From Anniella stebbinsi (Eukaryota > Chordata > Lepidosauria > Squamata > Anniellidae), in NCBI GenBank assembly GCA_029215795.1, contig JARDYH010000004.1, positions 33,732,001-33,796,000 of the forward strand: a DNA stretch of 64,000 nt. Direction: 5' to 3'. Positions 1 to 12,084 of the stretch are shown here, one piece after another (the stretch's first letter is position 1; each line of letters begins with the position of its first letter). A program made the translations under genes and the position numbers. The notes below the pieces were generated by a model. That model saw only the letters and a program-made list of their open reading frames with translations. It made no database searches and was not told the DNA's origin.

Positions 1-45
1 TTGAGACACATTATGGGATTCAATGAAAGGGAATGATTCCCTTTC

Positions 46-84
<39 letters not shown>
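46..84. repeat. (TAA)n microsatellite
   Basis: About 13 perfect TAA/ATA trinucleotide units in a row, read directly from the sequence. Confidence 0.95.
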
Positions 85-85
<1 letters not shown>

Positions 86-571
86 TGGGTTATGCCTTCA
101 CAGTCATTTTTTTCCCATTTTTTTTTTCATTTTTAAGATTAGAGATTGGTATTCTTAGGAATAAAAGGCTTAAAATCTGTATTCTTCGGTTTTACGTGCC
201 TACCTTAGCTAAAGAAACAGGTTGCATCTGCAAAGCTGATGCACAGATGTTTCATGTCTGGAAATAAGATCCAGAACTCCTGATTTGTATCAACAGAGCA
301 GTCAGTTTCTAGCAATTTTCCCTGTTACAGAGAGTGAGAAATTGTGAGTGCTCCTGGGGATTGAATGATGCTTTGGGCAGTAACATAGCAGAAATCAGGC
401 ATGAATCTTTCCACATTAAAAACAGAATAAGCCCATTGTTGTAGACTTAAGCCTGGTTCATAATACCTGGGCCAGTGGACAAGCTTTCTAAAGTAGAGAA
501 GTGGTAATAAGGAAAAGATTATAAGGATGGGACTTTTGTGTGTAAGTACTAGGGATGAGTGAATCTGTCAT

Positions 572-800
572 TTTATTTATTACATTTGCATCCCACCATT
601 TTTTTCATCCAAGGAGGCATACATAATCCTCCTCCTTTCCATTTTATCTGCACAACAACAACCCTGAGGAGTAGGTTGGACTGAGAGTCCGTGACTGGCC
701 TAAAGTCACCCAGTGAGCTTCCATGACTGAGTGGGGACTAGAATCTGGATCTCCCGACTCCCAGTCCAATGCTCTAGCCACTACACCACACTGGCTCTCA
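572..800 (-). mobile_element. tRNA-derived SINE (squamate type)
   Basis: On the minus strand the element starts at 800 with a head reading GAGCCAGTGTGGTGTAGTGG, has an internal B-box-like stretch (ATTCTAGTCCCC), and ends near 572 in an AATAAATAA-type tail. A second copy in the opposite orientation lies at 19812-20031 and matches over most of its length, which confirms it is interspersed. The body recalls the MIR/CORE style of SINE, but I do not assign a database name. The L1 at 801-6314 is inserted exactly at its head. Confidence 0.75.
789..800. repeat. Target-site duplication of L1, left copy
   Basis: The 12 bases CACTGGCTCTCA recur exactly at 6315-6326, on the other side of the L1. They come from the head of the SINE that served as target. 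Confidence 0.85.
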
Positions 801-1016
801 CTTTTTTTTATAATAATATTTTTTATTTTTCAACATAAAATACAACATAATCATAACATAAAATACTAACAAAACCTTGACAACCCCCCGTGCTCCCCTA
901 ACCCAATGAGACCTTCTTTTATTCATTTATAGTATACATTCTTCCAAAATTGTAAAGAATCTTTTAAAAGTGTACAACCTTTCCCCTTTATTAATACAAA
1001 TTCCAAAAAATGGCCA

Positions 1017-4000
1017 CTATATATTTTCAAAATCATTAAGCGCAATATCCCATATTTCTTTATACCATTCCTCTATTGTATAATTCCCTTGTATTTTCCA
1101 ATTCATAGCTACCATTAATCTAGCGGGTGTCAGGAGGTTGTTAATCAAATCCCTCATATTTTGATTCCCAATTCCTTTATCCCATATTGAGAGTAGAGCC
1201 AGTTTTGGACTTGCTTCCACAGTGCTTCCCATTATTTCACTTATTTCTTTAAACACCCTTTTCCAAAATTTTTGTACATGCTCACAAGTCCACCACATAT
1301 GAAAGTATGTTCCAACCTCCTGACATCCCCTCCAACAGTTCTTTGAAATTTTCTTATCTATCTGATGTAGTCTTGCTGGTGTTAAATACCATCTCCAAAT
1401 TATTTTGTAATAATTCTCTTTTATCCTAACTGATAATAACTTTAGCATTCTTGAATCCCAAATCCTCCCCCAGTTATAATCACTGATTTGTTTTGTTAAA
1501 TCATCTTCCCATATTGTTTTAAGAGAATCCCGTTGGTCTCCATCCTCTAACAGTATTTTATAGATTTCACTTATCATACTTTTTTTGCTTTTATTTTCCC
1601 CTTCTTTTTCTCTTGATTCTATGAAATCTTCAAATCTAGTATTATCTCTACAATCCTTATTTTTCTTTTTCCAATCCTGTGTCCATTGTTCCAATTGTAT
1701 ACATTTGAACCAAGATATCTTTTGTCCTCTTAATATCTCTTCTATTTGCTCCTTATTAGACATTCTTTTCAACCAATCTTTCACCTTAATAATTTTCTGT
1801 CCCCTCAGTACCCCTTCCATATCTCTTTTTAAATCCCCTGGGAAGTTTTCCAGTAATACAACTGGAGTTAGAGGAGAGATTCCTGGTATTAGTTTTTTTT
1901 TATATACCTCTCCCAAATCTCTAAAATATTTTTAATAGTGGATTTTCCATTTCCTTCAATTGTTTCTTTTGTATTTTGCTAAAGAAGATATTTTGTAATT
2001 TAACTCTATTTCCCCTGTCTGTGTCTCTAACCATTCTAAATCTTCTTTCCCTATTATGCTATTTATAACATATCTTAATTGATTAGCTATATAATACATC
2101 TTTAGATTAGGAAGTCCCAACCCTCCTTTCTTTTGTATCTTATACCATTTCCCTTTTCAATCCTTGCTTTTTTATCTCCATTACAATAAGCATTTATCAT
2201 ATTTTGTCAACTCTTTATCTCTACTTCCATTATTTTAATTGGTAACATTCTAAATAAAAAATTAATCTTAGGTAATATATTCATTTTAATAATCGCTATT
2301 CTACCAAACTATGAATGTTTTAACTTTCTATAAGCCTCTAATTTTTTCATTATCTGTTTCTTCAAGCTATTAAAATTAATTTCTTCTAACTTTTCTAAAT
2401 CTTTCGCAATATTAACTCCTAAATAGCGCACTATATTTTTAATCTTAAAACCTAATTTTATACTACACTCCTCCCTTTCCTCCTTATTATAATTAAATAA
2501 CATCATTTTGGACTTCCCCCAATTTACTTGTAATCCTGTAATCTCCCCAAATTCTCTCAGATGCTGCTTTATCTTCTCCACACTCTCCAGAGGATTTTCT
2601 AATGTCATTAATGTATCATCCGCAAACATATTGATTTTTATCTTTTCTTTTCTCCCATCCCTTTTAATCTCCCATCTTCCCTGATAACATTTGCCAAAAT
2701 TTCAATAACCATTGCAAATAATATCGGGGAGAGTGGACACCCTTGCCTAGTACCTCGGGCTAAGGTAATCTGTTGTGTTAACCCATCATTAACCATTACC
2801 ACTGCTTTATTATTTACATATAACTGATTAATCACTCCTATAAATTTATCTCCGAACCCAAATGTTTTTATGATTGTTTTTAATGCTGGCCATTCCACAC
2901 AGTCAAAGGCTTTGAAAATATTTAATGCTATCAACCCTGCTTTTATATTCCTTTTTAAAATAACATTTATTATATTCAATACTCTCCCTATCAGATTAGG
3001 CATTTGCCTCTCTGAAATAAATCCGCATTGATCTTTTTTAATATATTTATTTATAAAGGTGCCATAAAAAATTTTGAGTCTTGGTTTATTAAAGATATAG
3101 GTCTATAAGAAGCTGGGTCCGTTAAATCCTTATCTGGTTTCAGGATTAATATGATCAGAGAATGATCCCATGATGGTGGGGTCTTTCCTCCCTCTAGTAT
3201 ATTATTAAATAATACTTTCAATCTCGGTATCAATAACTCTCTAAATATCTTATAATATTCCGGCCCCAACCCATCTAAACCCGGAGATTTCCCTCCTTTT
3301 AATTTATCAATAAATTCTTCTATTTCAGTTTCCCTAACTGAACCATATAATCTCTATCTTCCCCTTGTAATCTTATTTTCCAATTCTTCTCTACATAGTC
3401 CACTAATCTTGCCTGTGGGCCCATTTCTGATGCATATAATTTCTGATAAAATTCCTGAAATATGTTTAATTTATCTTTCATTAAATTACAGCTTTTCCCT
3501 GTTTTATCTTTAATTGTCCCTATCGTGTTCTTTGCCTTCTTCGACTGCGTGGACCTGGCCAATGTCTTAGAATTTTTATTTCTGTATTCAAAAAAACCCT
3601 TTTCAAATATAACAAATCCTTTTGCACTCTTTCTAAATCCGCTTCCTCAAGTTCCTTCTTTTTAGCTTGAAGTTGAGCATATAGGTGTTTATCTTTTGTT
3701 ATTCTTAGTTGTTCCTCTAAATTCCTAACCTCCTTTTCAATCTTTTTACTTTGTGCTTCCTGTTGTCTTCTTAAAGTACATGATTTCCTAATACATATCC
3801 CTCTTACTACCGCCTTCATCGTGTCCCAAACTTTCCCATGAGAGTTTTGCCCTATTTCATTAATTTCCCATATTGTCTGTATCTCTTTTTTCATTTTCTC
3901 AACAATATTTTTATAATTTAAAATCTTTGTATCCATTCTCTACCTCTTTGCTTCTCTATAATCTTTCTTCATTTTAATATTCATACTCATTAATGCATGA

Positions 4001-4673
4001 CCTGTGACTTTAATAACTCCTATTTCACAATCTATGATCTTAGAAATCAAATTCTTTGACACAAAAATATAATCAATCCTAGAATAACTCTTATATTTCG
4101 GTGAATAAAAGGTGTATTTCCTTTCTTCCCCTTTTATTAGCCTCCAAACATCTACTAATTCTTTTTCAACCATCACTTTACTTAATCCAGTTTTCCACCG
4201 CCTTTTAAAGCTCTCATTATATTATCCTTATCCTTATCTTTATCCATCACCATATTAAAGTCACCAGTCATTACAATATTCATTTTCCCCATATCTCCCA
4301 TAGCTTTAAAGACTTTATCATAAAATTCCATCTGTTTTTCATTTGGAGCATAAACATTAATCAATACATATTCCTCCTCCCCCACAGTACAATATATTAT
4401 AAAAAATCTTCCCATATCGTCCCTCTTCACTTTTACTATATTGATACCACATTTTTTAGAAATTATTATCGCTTTAGAAGTCCCATATGCCTTCTCATAA
4501 ACGCCTACATCCCTAATTTTAAGCTCATTTACACCCTCTTTCGATTGATGAGTTTCTTGTAAAAATATTATATCTGCTTTTTCTTTATTTAACAATGCTT
4601 CTATCCTCTTCCTTTTAATAACAGTTCCCAGCCCCTTGACATTTAAAGTTACAATTCTTAATTTATTTTCCAT
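1017..4673 (-). pseudogene. L1 ORF2 remnant (endonuclease-reverse transcriptase)
   Basis: The start is at 4673. The first segment (4182-4673) is an apurinic endonuclease domain: it opens with the LRIVTLNVKGLG motif, then IIFLQETH, and has TGDFN near its end. Endonuclease sequence continues at 3940-4176 (SRIDYIFVS motif). The reverse transcriptase follows in broken pieces: 3520-3936 and 3320-3562 (lysine-rich linker), 3051-3269 (motif ASYRPISL), 2638-3003 (RQGCPLSP motif) and 2309-2629 with the catalytic FADD box at its start. The C-terminal region is open for 299 codons at 1017-1916 and contains a cysteine-rich stretch typical of L1 ORF2 ends. At least six frame breaks separate the segments. 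The enzyme would nick target DNA and prime reverse transcription; this copy cannot encode it. Confidence 0.9.
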
Positions 4674-4941
4674 CTTCCCAACCTTAATACTCTTTGTTGG
4701 TCTCCATATGTGTTACATTTAACCCCCCCTCCCTCCCCCTCCCCCCACACTTACCCCAAATTTCTCCCCCCTCATCACCAGGGACATCCTGGGCAATAGT
4801 TCCCAAACCCTTTTAGAACTCTTTGGGGGGGGGAGGCGACTTCACCACCCTGGAGCGACAGTAGATCTTCTTCTCCCTTTAATTCTCTTCTTCTATCCCT
4901 TTTAAATCCAAAACTCAGTTACAGACTGCCTCCTGCTGCCC

Positions 4942-4983
4942 CTTCTTCTTCTTCTTCTTCTTCTTCTTCTTCTTCTTCTTCTT
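4942..4983. repeat. (CTT)n microsatellite in L1 inter-ORF region
   Basis: Fourteen CTT units in a row between the ORF1 and ORF2 remnants of the L1. On the L1 strand it reads as (AAG)n. Confidence 0.9.
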
Positions 4984-5052
4984 GTCTTCCATCTGCATCT
5001 TTCTCGATCAGGCCCAAGTTCTCCAGCAACTCCATCCCTTGCTCACACGATG

Positions 5053-5965
5053 TTATTCTGTGTTGTTTCCCCGCCACACAAATCTCAGAAATACTGGGTA
5101 ACCCCAGCTATAAGCAATAGCCTTCTTCCGCAGGGTTACTGTACACATTCTCACACTTTTCCTCCATTGGATAGTTTGAGGACAAAAATCATTGTAGGCC
5201 TGTATCGGTGTTAATTGAAGCATCAGTTGGCCAGCATGTCTAATTGCTTGCATTAGCTTTTCTTTTTTATAATTTTGAAAATTTAACAATTATGTCCCTT
5301 GGAAGCATCCCCCTTCTCTTGTTTCCAACTCTGTGGATCCTTTCAATATCCACATCTTCCCAAGCCGTTTGGGGGTCCATCTCCTTGATCCATTCCATTA
5401 TCTTATCTCTCAATATCTTTGGATTTTTCACCTGCTGTTCCTGGAAGGCTCTGATTTGAATATTTAATCTTCAGTCTCTATCCTCCATAGCAATTAGACG
5501 TAAGTCCATTTCCTGTATTTTGATTCCTTGTTGTTTACTTATTTCTTTATTCTCCTCCGTTTGCTGTTCCAGAGATGTCAGTTTATTCACTACAGCTTGA
5601 AAGCCTGTTAGTATCTCCTTCTGAGAGTTGAAAATCTCCTTCTTGACCTCTTTCATAAGATTTTCCTCCTGCTTTCCCAAACTTTCATTCATCATAGCTT
5701 TTATATTTGCCAGTAATTCCACTGACGTCATTTGTTGACTTTCCTGTGCCTTGGCTCCTTTAGGAACAGCTCCTGGCTTTGTTCCAGTTTTATGATTGCC
5801 ACTTCCGGTTTGAGACGGAGCTGTTTTCTCTTGTGCTTTCTCGGACATAGTTCTAGTAAGCCAAGCTAAATTTTTATCAGAAGGGTGTAATCTAGTCTTT
5901 CTTGCCCACTTTGGAGAGGGAAAGGCCTTTTCTCTGCACTCTCTGCTCATCTGGCATTCAGCCAA
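5053..5965 (-). pseudogene. L1 ORF1 remnant (RNA-binding protein)
   Basis: The N-terminal part is open from 5965 to 5471 (164 codons). It has a basic start and a long heptad-like stretch rich in K, E, Q and L (from about residue 85 on), consistent with the coiled coil that trimerises L1 ORF1 protein. A frame break follows. The reverse complement of 5244-5470 still reads an RRM-like segment with an IERIHRVG-type motif and LPRDIIVKF. After another break the C-terminal domain continues at 5053-5289. Function in intact L1: binding of its own RNA. Here it is broken at least twice. Confidence 0.82.
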
Positions 5966-6314
5966 CTACTTCGGAGGGCAGCTTCAATCCCATATACCTC
6001 TTAAATAATTTTTCAAGTCTTAAAGTCCTTATTATCCCTTTTAAAACAATTAGGTAGGAAAAAAAATATCCACTGCAAGATTTATTTATTCTAACTGCTG
6101 GCCTCTGGCATCCAGCCCAGATTCTTCTTTATCTGCTTTATACGCTGTTCGCGTTAACCTCCCCACACCAGTGCAGCGTTGCTTCCAATTTATAAATTTG
6201 TTTTATAACTTACAGTCCGTGCAATCGAAGATAGGAATTTTCTTTTTTATTTTCATCGCTCTGGGAGATCCGAAAATGTCTACCGTTCACTCCATAGCTG
6301 AAGCCACGCCCCTC

Positions 6315-6326
6315 CACTGGCTCTCA
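6315..6326. repeat. Target-site duplication of L1, right copy
   Basis: Exact repeat of CACTGGCTCTCA from 789-800. It marks the 5' boundary of the L1. Confidence 0.85.
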
Positions 6327-7950
6327 TTTTCTATTGTATTTGAATTGTTTAAATCTCAAGTTCTTTCTATCCAGAATATGAAGAACTTGCGAATTTTGGT
6401 AAATCCTCAGAAAAATTAACTGAAACTAATTTTTCACCCATCTGCACTGGCCAAATTCCATAGCTACAGCTATTCCAAGCATGGAGAGGACCAAGATGTA
6501 TCTGTTTGATCTGTAGCTGTTAAAATGAGGAACCTGTCAGAAAAAAAAGAGGCAATTCTAATTAAGGACTAACATAGTTCAATGCACAGGGATTCAAACC
6601 CACGTTTTTAAGAGCAAAGCACTCAAATCCTTGGGACTGAATGGACAAATCAGTCTGTTTTGGTTTCTCCCACATTTTGAATTTTTAAAATCCCTATGTT
6701 TTTGTCCCGAATATGGAAAGTTTGGTGAATTTTGGTAAATTTTTATTCAAACCAAACTAAAATGAAATTCTTACCAACCCCTTTTAAGCATATTTTTTGC
6801 ATGCAGGAGGGGAAGCGCCTTCGCCACAAGGCAAAGATTATTGCTGACCATTCATACCTTTCCATCAGATATAAACAATTTCGATCAGGTATCTCTATCA
6901 TATACCCAATGCACATATTCATGGGTAATTAATCCCAAGTGGAAGTAGGAATGGACGGACATACCTCTGTCTGGTTTCACTGAGCGCTTGCCAAAATGCC
7001 TTCACAGCTTGTGCCTACTTGCTGTGCGAGCTGCTGGATTCCCCAGCATTCACCGACTGCATGAGCACCCAGCGAATGGGTCCAGTAGGTGGCACCAGCT
7101 TGGTAAGCAGGGTGCAGGTGGTTGAGTGGCAGGGAGTCTGTCAGACTCTACACACACCCATGGGCTCCTGTGACATCCCTAAGTGGAAGTAGGACTATGC
7201 CATCCTAGACTGAGGCAATCATGCATAATCCATGCATGGGAATATTCCACACAATATTGTTGTCTTAATGATAATATGCCAAACTAGAATTTGAAAGATT
7301 GCCCTGCATTAGTGGATAATATCCTAGCTTCACTGAATCCTGCATCATCTTAACTCCATTTCCTAGTGGTTTGGAATATCTCTTGAAGAAGCTTGCACCC
7401 ACTGTGTGTGTATTAAATTTGCAAAAGGCAACTCATCTGATTTGAATCTAAGAGAAAATTTATGGTAAAACATATAATGTATCCTTTCATATTTATGCAA
7501 CCTGCTATTTTAGAGTGCTTGCAGTAAGCATCCAGACACAATAATAAATATTGTCAAAAACACCCCATTTAGTTCAGAAACAGAGTTAAGGTTGCTTGCT
7601 TAAATTTATTTATGAAACTTTACGATTGGAAAAGTGAAGAAACTAAAGCTAAGTGAGTGTTATTTGTAGAGCAATCATTGTGCATTATAGACAGCACATT
7701 ATGGTAGGTTTTGAATGGCGCTTTGAGTTTGAGAGTTAGTAACTCAACCATAAATGTATGTGGTGTTGCATTGCCATGCTTCATATTCATGCTTCTTGAC
7801 AACCAGTCCATACTTTTGTGTGCAGCATAGCTTTTTCGTATTTTGGATAAACAACATTATATTGGATCCTTTTGGAATGGTGATCTTTCAAGTCCGATGG
7901 TTCAGGTCTGTACTGTTATGCAATAAGGACAAATTTGTTACATAAAACAT

Positions 7951-8083
7951 GGGCCGGACATACACCAAGCAGGATATGACACTTCGGAAATGGGTTGAAA
8001 ACTGTCTATGGAGTGTGTCCTGGGCCCCAACAGTTGTCACTACTATAATAAACCATTTTAAAGCAGTAGCGTAGCCCCTGCCT
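7951..8083 (+). mobile_element. MITE family M2 copy
   Basis: It starts GGCCGGACATACACCAAGC and ends near GTAGCCCCTGCC. The interior TGGAGTGTGTCCTGGGCCCC is shared with the copy at 20341-20482 and, with changes, with those at 11110-11228 (reverse) and 11541-11651. The ends are roughly inverted (GGCCAGATCTACACC versus GTGTAGATCCTGCC in better copies). There is no coding capacity and no convincing target-site duplication, so the superfamily is unknown. Confidence 0.7.
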
Positions 8084-8489
8084 CAGTCAGACTATAGAAG
8101 TGCAAATGTTTATTTGTGCTTTTGTAGCAGGAAGAAAATATGGCCAAGTGTGTATGTGTGTGTGGAGGGATATTTGTTTTACTATAGTTATATGAGGCCT
8201 TTTATGGACCAGATATTTGATGCTGATTGTTATTAATTCTTTTAAGTAAACAATAAGCTGTTATTTATCAGTTGGCCCTTATTTGTTTTTTTTGTTTGTT
8301 CGTTTATTTATTTATTTCATCAGTAACCCAAAGCACTAGTGGAATATATATTTTATTTGATCGTATTTGTGTCTCTTCACTCCAAAGAACTAAGGATGGC
8401 AATTCCATTTGGTGTGTTAGGTTAGTTTAAGAGAGGGTACAGATCACTCACTGGGTTATATGGCTGACCCAGTATTTGTTTCATATGAT

Positions 8490-8700
8490 ATGTGAAAGGG
8501 GCTTATACTGAGTCCAGACATTGGTCCATTAAGCCCTGCACTATCTACTTTGACTGGCAGTGGCTCCTAAAGGTCTCAGGCCAGGCCTTTACAAGCCCTG
8601 CTATCCAAGACACTTCTAAATCAAGATGCCAGTGATCAAATCTGAGTCCTTCCTCATGAAAGGCATGTGTTCTTCCACTGAGCTATGGGCCATCCTTCCT
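8490..8700 (-). mobile_element. Sauria-type SINE
   Basis: On the minus strand the head reads GGCCCATAGCTCAGTGG, an A-box of a tRNA-derived promoter, followed by a degraded B box. The body contains the complement of CAGACATTGGTCCATTAAGC and of CTGACTGGCAGTGGCTC, both typical of the squamate Sauria SINE body. The recognition is from memory of the family. A 5' piece of the same family is at 51268-51372. Confidence 0.75.
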
Positions 8701-10193
8701 TATGTGCCCATCCTAAAAGAAGATCTGAACTGAAGTGAATTTTCACAAGTTTCATGTCAAAATTTGTATCTTCCATCTGGGAGAACCTTTCCTTGAACAG
8801 CTAAGCTAATGTCCTGGAAATGGAAAGCACTTCTCTCTTTTATTTCTGTATTGTGTATTCTTTCAAAAAAAAAGAGAAAGATTCCAAATGAGCTAGACTC
8901 ATTTCCTTGAAAGATGACCCCCTTTTCCTGTCGTTCATCTCCACCCCCAAATTACCATCCCAGCCATGCCCCACTCCCGGAAACCCCCTTCCCTTGTCTG
9001 GCCAATGGTAGCAGCCTGAGGGGAGAAGAGGGAGGCCTGACATTCTCCCCATCAACATGTCACCAGCAGCTATGCGGTACAAGCAAGAGTGTATGGGAAG
9101 GAGGAGGATGGAGATCTGCCCCTCACCCTCCTTCTTTTCAAATTTGAAAGAGCTGCTGAAATGGGAGAAAGATCAGAAGGTCCACCATCCTTTTTTTTCC
9201 TTACTGGCGCACAGTCATCCATTATGCCAGAGTGTTGAAGAGGCAACTTTCCCTTCTCTTTGTCCCTGATACTGCTGAACAGATAAGTAAAAAGAAGTGG
9301 AATGGGTGTTTGGGAAAGTCTAGAGCTGGCAGGGAAGGTGTTTTGAGGACAGAAAGGGATGGTGGAGAGAAGCCACAAATTCTTCTCTGAGTCAGAAATT
9401 TATTCAGAGCTGGCTGGGGAATGCTGGGAGTTGTAGGAACCTTTTCTGTTTAAATTGCATCCTTAAAGTGCTACTCTCCACTCCAACCCCCCATGTGACT
9501 AGTACATGGCTTGTGACACTGTCTTCTCCTTTGAGGTGGACATTTATGATAATTGAGAGTTTTTTTCTGGGTGAGACCAGCATTAGAGAACTCCACTGGC
9601 ATTTTTGCTCATGAGTTCACAATGCAAGCTCGTTTGTATCCTCTTCTTCTAATAAACAAATGCATTGGTGGAAAATAGCCCTAATTTGGTCATATACAGT
9701 CAGATGTAGGTTGGGGTGGGAGGATCTTTGTGCTTTGTTGTCTCCTGGAAAGTGCTGCTTCCCTGCTACATGTGTCTAGACAGCTGAAAAAATAAAGCTG
9801 ATGATAGTGTATGATAACTGAGTTTCAGCATCATTAACCTGATCCGAAGATTGAGTTATTTTTATGATGCTTTTTTTTGAAGTGGGAGTTTAAAAACTGA
9901 GGACTCAATCCATGATAAATTAGCTGCCATCTTGCAGTCTATTCCGGAGTTGCTGCAGGGACAGGATCCGTAGATTCATCTGCAGTGAAATAGCCCAACA
10001 TTGAGACGTCAAGGCAAAGTGATTGATGGCTATCTTTAACAATATTCCATCCAAACTGTCCTTACCATCTTTAGTGGCTATGAGGAATTCCAAATGTCTG
10101 CATGTAGAATATTGACAAGTTGTGCAGAGTTTAGTAGTGAATGGTGCATATTACAAGGTCTTGAAAGCAAGTGAAGGAAAGAAGGACAAACTG

Positions 10194-10195
<2 letters not shown>

Positions 10196-10229
<34 letters not shown>
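10196..10229. repeat. (GT)n microsatellite
   Basis: Seventeen perfect GT dinucleotides. Confidence 0.95.
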
Positions 10230-10231
<2 letters not shown>

Positions 10232-10691
10232 AATTACAATAAAAAAGGTTGACCCTCTTCCAGTTTTTGGATATGTAAAATGATTTCAAGAAGTGGCAGA
10301 CAGTTGATTGCCCTAGCTAATAAAGTTATAAGAAGAAGCAGAGGGTTCAACTAATTGGTACAAGTTATACAGGTTTGGGAAAAAAAAATAGGTAAGTTTT
10401 GCATTTCTGAATAAATAATTGCAAAAAGAATTAATCAATGAAACATGTTTCCAAAGGAAATTGTGGAATTTTTTCCCATGAAACTTTCAAGAGATGATGT
10501 AACATTTAATAGACATTCTGGAAGTGCAGATATAATATTTATCAAAGAGCAATTGATGGACTGGGTAAACAGTAGGATTAATTGTAGTGGCTTTTTAAGA
10601 ATATACTACTACGGTGGAAACTATTTATCTTGGGCAGTGTAATGTAAGTTATAAATTGGTATACATTGCTTTAATTTTAAGATAGCCATGG

Positions 10692-10833
10692 TTGGTTGGT
10701 TCTGTAGCCTGACACTAAGGAGTGACTGCCTCTTTAGACTGACACCACATGTTTTAGCTTGCTTGGTTGGTTCTGTAGCCTGGCACTAAGGAGTGACTGC
10801 CTCTTTAGACTGACACCGCATGTTTCAGCTTGC
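10692..10833. repeat. Two-copy 71-bp tandem duplication
   Basis: Unit 1 (10692-10762) and unit 2 (10763-10833) both start TTGGTTGGTTCTGTAGCCTG and differ at only a few positions by eye. A local duplication with a period of 71 bp. Confidence 0.88.
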
Positions 10834-11109
10834 CGCACAAAAAATGCTTTTGTGTGGCAGTAGCCCCCCACAGCATGGACATGTTTCTCCCCACAGTTAT
10901 TACTTGGATGTGGATCCCAATACAAACAGCTGGCAAGAATGTGTAGCACTGGCATGAAGGTCCTCCAAATCAGGCTGATCTAAGTGAAAAACACTGTGTT
11001 TAGATAGAAAACAGTCCTATAAGTTCCAGCATTCTGCAGACAGCATTACTACTATTGTATAACAAACCAAATTACATTTCCAGGCTGAGGGCAGACAAGT
11101 AGCTCATAA

Positions 11110-11228
11110 GCAGGATCTACACTACTGCTTTATAATGGTTTATAATGGTATTGACAACTGTTCGGGCCCAGGACACATTCCCTATACCGTTTCCAAAGTG
11201 TTATATCCTGCTTGGTGTAGATCTGGCC
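11110..11228 (-). mobile_element. MITE family M2 copy
   Basis: Reverse orientation: ends in TGCTTGGTGTAGATCTGGCC, the complement of the M2 start, and begins GCAGGATCTACACTACTGC. The interior GGGCCCAGGACACATTCC is the complement of the M2 core. Confidence 0.75.
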
Positions 11229-11522
11229 ATAGGTAGGCTGGGAGTAAGGCTTGCTACAAGCCAGGAGATGCAGAGGGAGGTAAAGGTGGCCCCTCCCAGC
11301 AACAAATCCCCTGACTGTGAGATATCAGCAAGTCTGCTGTAGCTATAGCTATATGTTTAGCACTAGATTGGCTCCCAAGCATCATCGGACCAAAAGGTTC
11401 ATGGACTGTTGTGGCAGACTCCTAGCAGGAAAGACTTGTAGTATCCTCCTCTGACCAAGCAGCCCCAGCGGTACAGGGAGCCCAGTGGTTGAGCCAAAGG
11501 GCTCTTGGTTTGAGCCCTGCAC

Positions 11523-12084
11523 TAGGGATGGGAGAACCAGGGCCAAATCTATACCAAGCAGGATATAACACTTCGAAAGCAGTTTGAAAACTGTATATGG
11601 AATGTGTCATGGGCCCCAATACTGTTATAAAGCAGTGGTGTAGATCCTGCCAAGTTCTCCTTGAGCTTGCTGAAATTCTCTGAACTTTACTTTGCTTACT
11701 CAGTTCAGCTTGCTCCCATTCTTATATGCAACCTTTTTTTCCCCTTCCAGTTTATTCTATAAGGAAAAATGCACCCTTTTCAATATAAAAAAGTGCAGAT
11801 TCTCCCCTTGTCTAAAGCATGGAAGATGCATTTTTAAAAGTGCACAACTTCAATTTAAAATATAGAACTTTTAAGATGCACAACTTTAAAAAGTGCATTT
11901 TTAAAATTGCAATTTAAAAAAGTGTACATTTTTAAAGTGCACATTTCGTGAACGCAAAAGCAAGTTCAGGAATTTGTGAACATTTTCCAAGAACATGTGC
12001 TCCTGTTCACAATTGAATGTGGGGTTGTGAATGGAGCATTTTGGAGTGATTTGTGAACTGAATTGAAATCCTTGTACATCCCTA
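11523..12084. mobile_element. AT-rich repeat with TAGGGATG ends, carrying an M2 insertion
   Basis: TAGGGATG at 11523-11530 faces CATCCCTA at 12077-12084, giving short inverted termini. The interior from 11740 to 12000 is a degenerate array of units close to GTGCATTTTTAAA. The stretch AAGCAAGTTCAGGAA (11958-11972) is nearly shared with 63741-63756 in a similar array. An M2 MITE (11541-11651) sits near the left end. No target-site duplication was found, so the borders are tentative. Confidence 0.45.
11541..11651 (+). mobile_element. MITE family M2 copy
   Basis: Begins GGCCAAATCTATACCAAGC, contains the core ATGTGTCATGGGCCCC and ends GTGTAGATCCTGCC. This is the most compact complete-looking M2 copy. 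Confidence 0.75.

Larger units (their letters stand above)
801..6314 (-). mobile_element. L1-type LINE retrotransposon, near full length, inactive
   Basis: A 5.5-kb non-LTR retrotransposon on the minus strand. In its own orientation it has a GC-richer 5' leader (about 5966-6314, starting GTGGAGGGGCGTGGC), an ORF1 remnant, a spacer with a (CTT)n tract, an ORF2 remnant with endonuclease and reverse transcriptase, and an A-rich 3' end beside position 801. It is flanked by the exact 12-bp duplication at 789-800 and 6315-6326, as expected of target-primed insertion. Stops and frameshifts interrupt both ORFs, so it cannot move on its own. Full length at the 5' end is unusual among LINE copies. Confidence 0.92.

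Noticed and set aside
46..84. Functional role for simple repeats (TAA, GT, CT, AC/AT tracts)
   Set aside because: Ordinary intronic microsatellites, some being tails of LINEs; nothing in the sequence argues for more.
1585..1935. 116-codon plus-strand ORF
   Set aside because: Antisense shadow of the L1 ORF2 C-terminal region; low-complexity S, F and L composition.
5244..5459. 71-codon plus-strand ORF
   Set aside because: Antisense of the L1 ORF1 middle; its complement reads the ORF1 RRM-like segment.
8670..8700. tRNA gene
   Set aside because: The tRNA-like A box belongs to a Sauria-type SINE; there is no cloverleaf with a full T arm.
8840..9378. Cluster of overlapping ORFs on both strands
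   Set aside because: No motif, no splice context and no similarity to a known family; explained by a locally GC-richer stretch with few stops.
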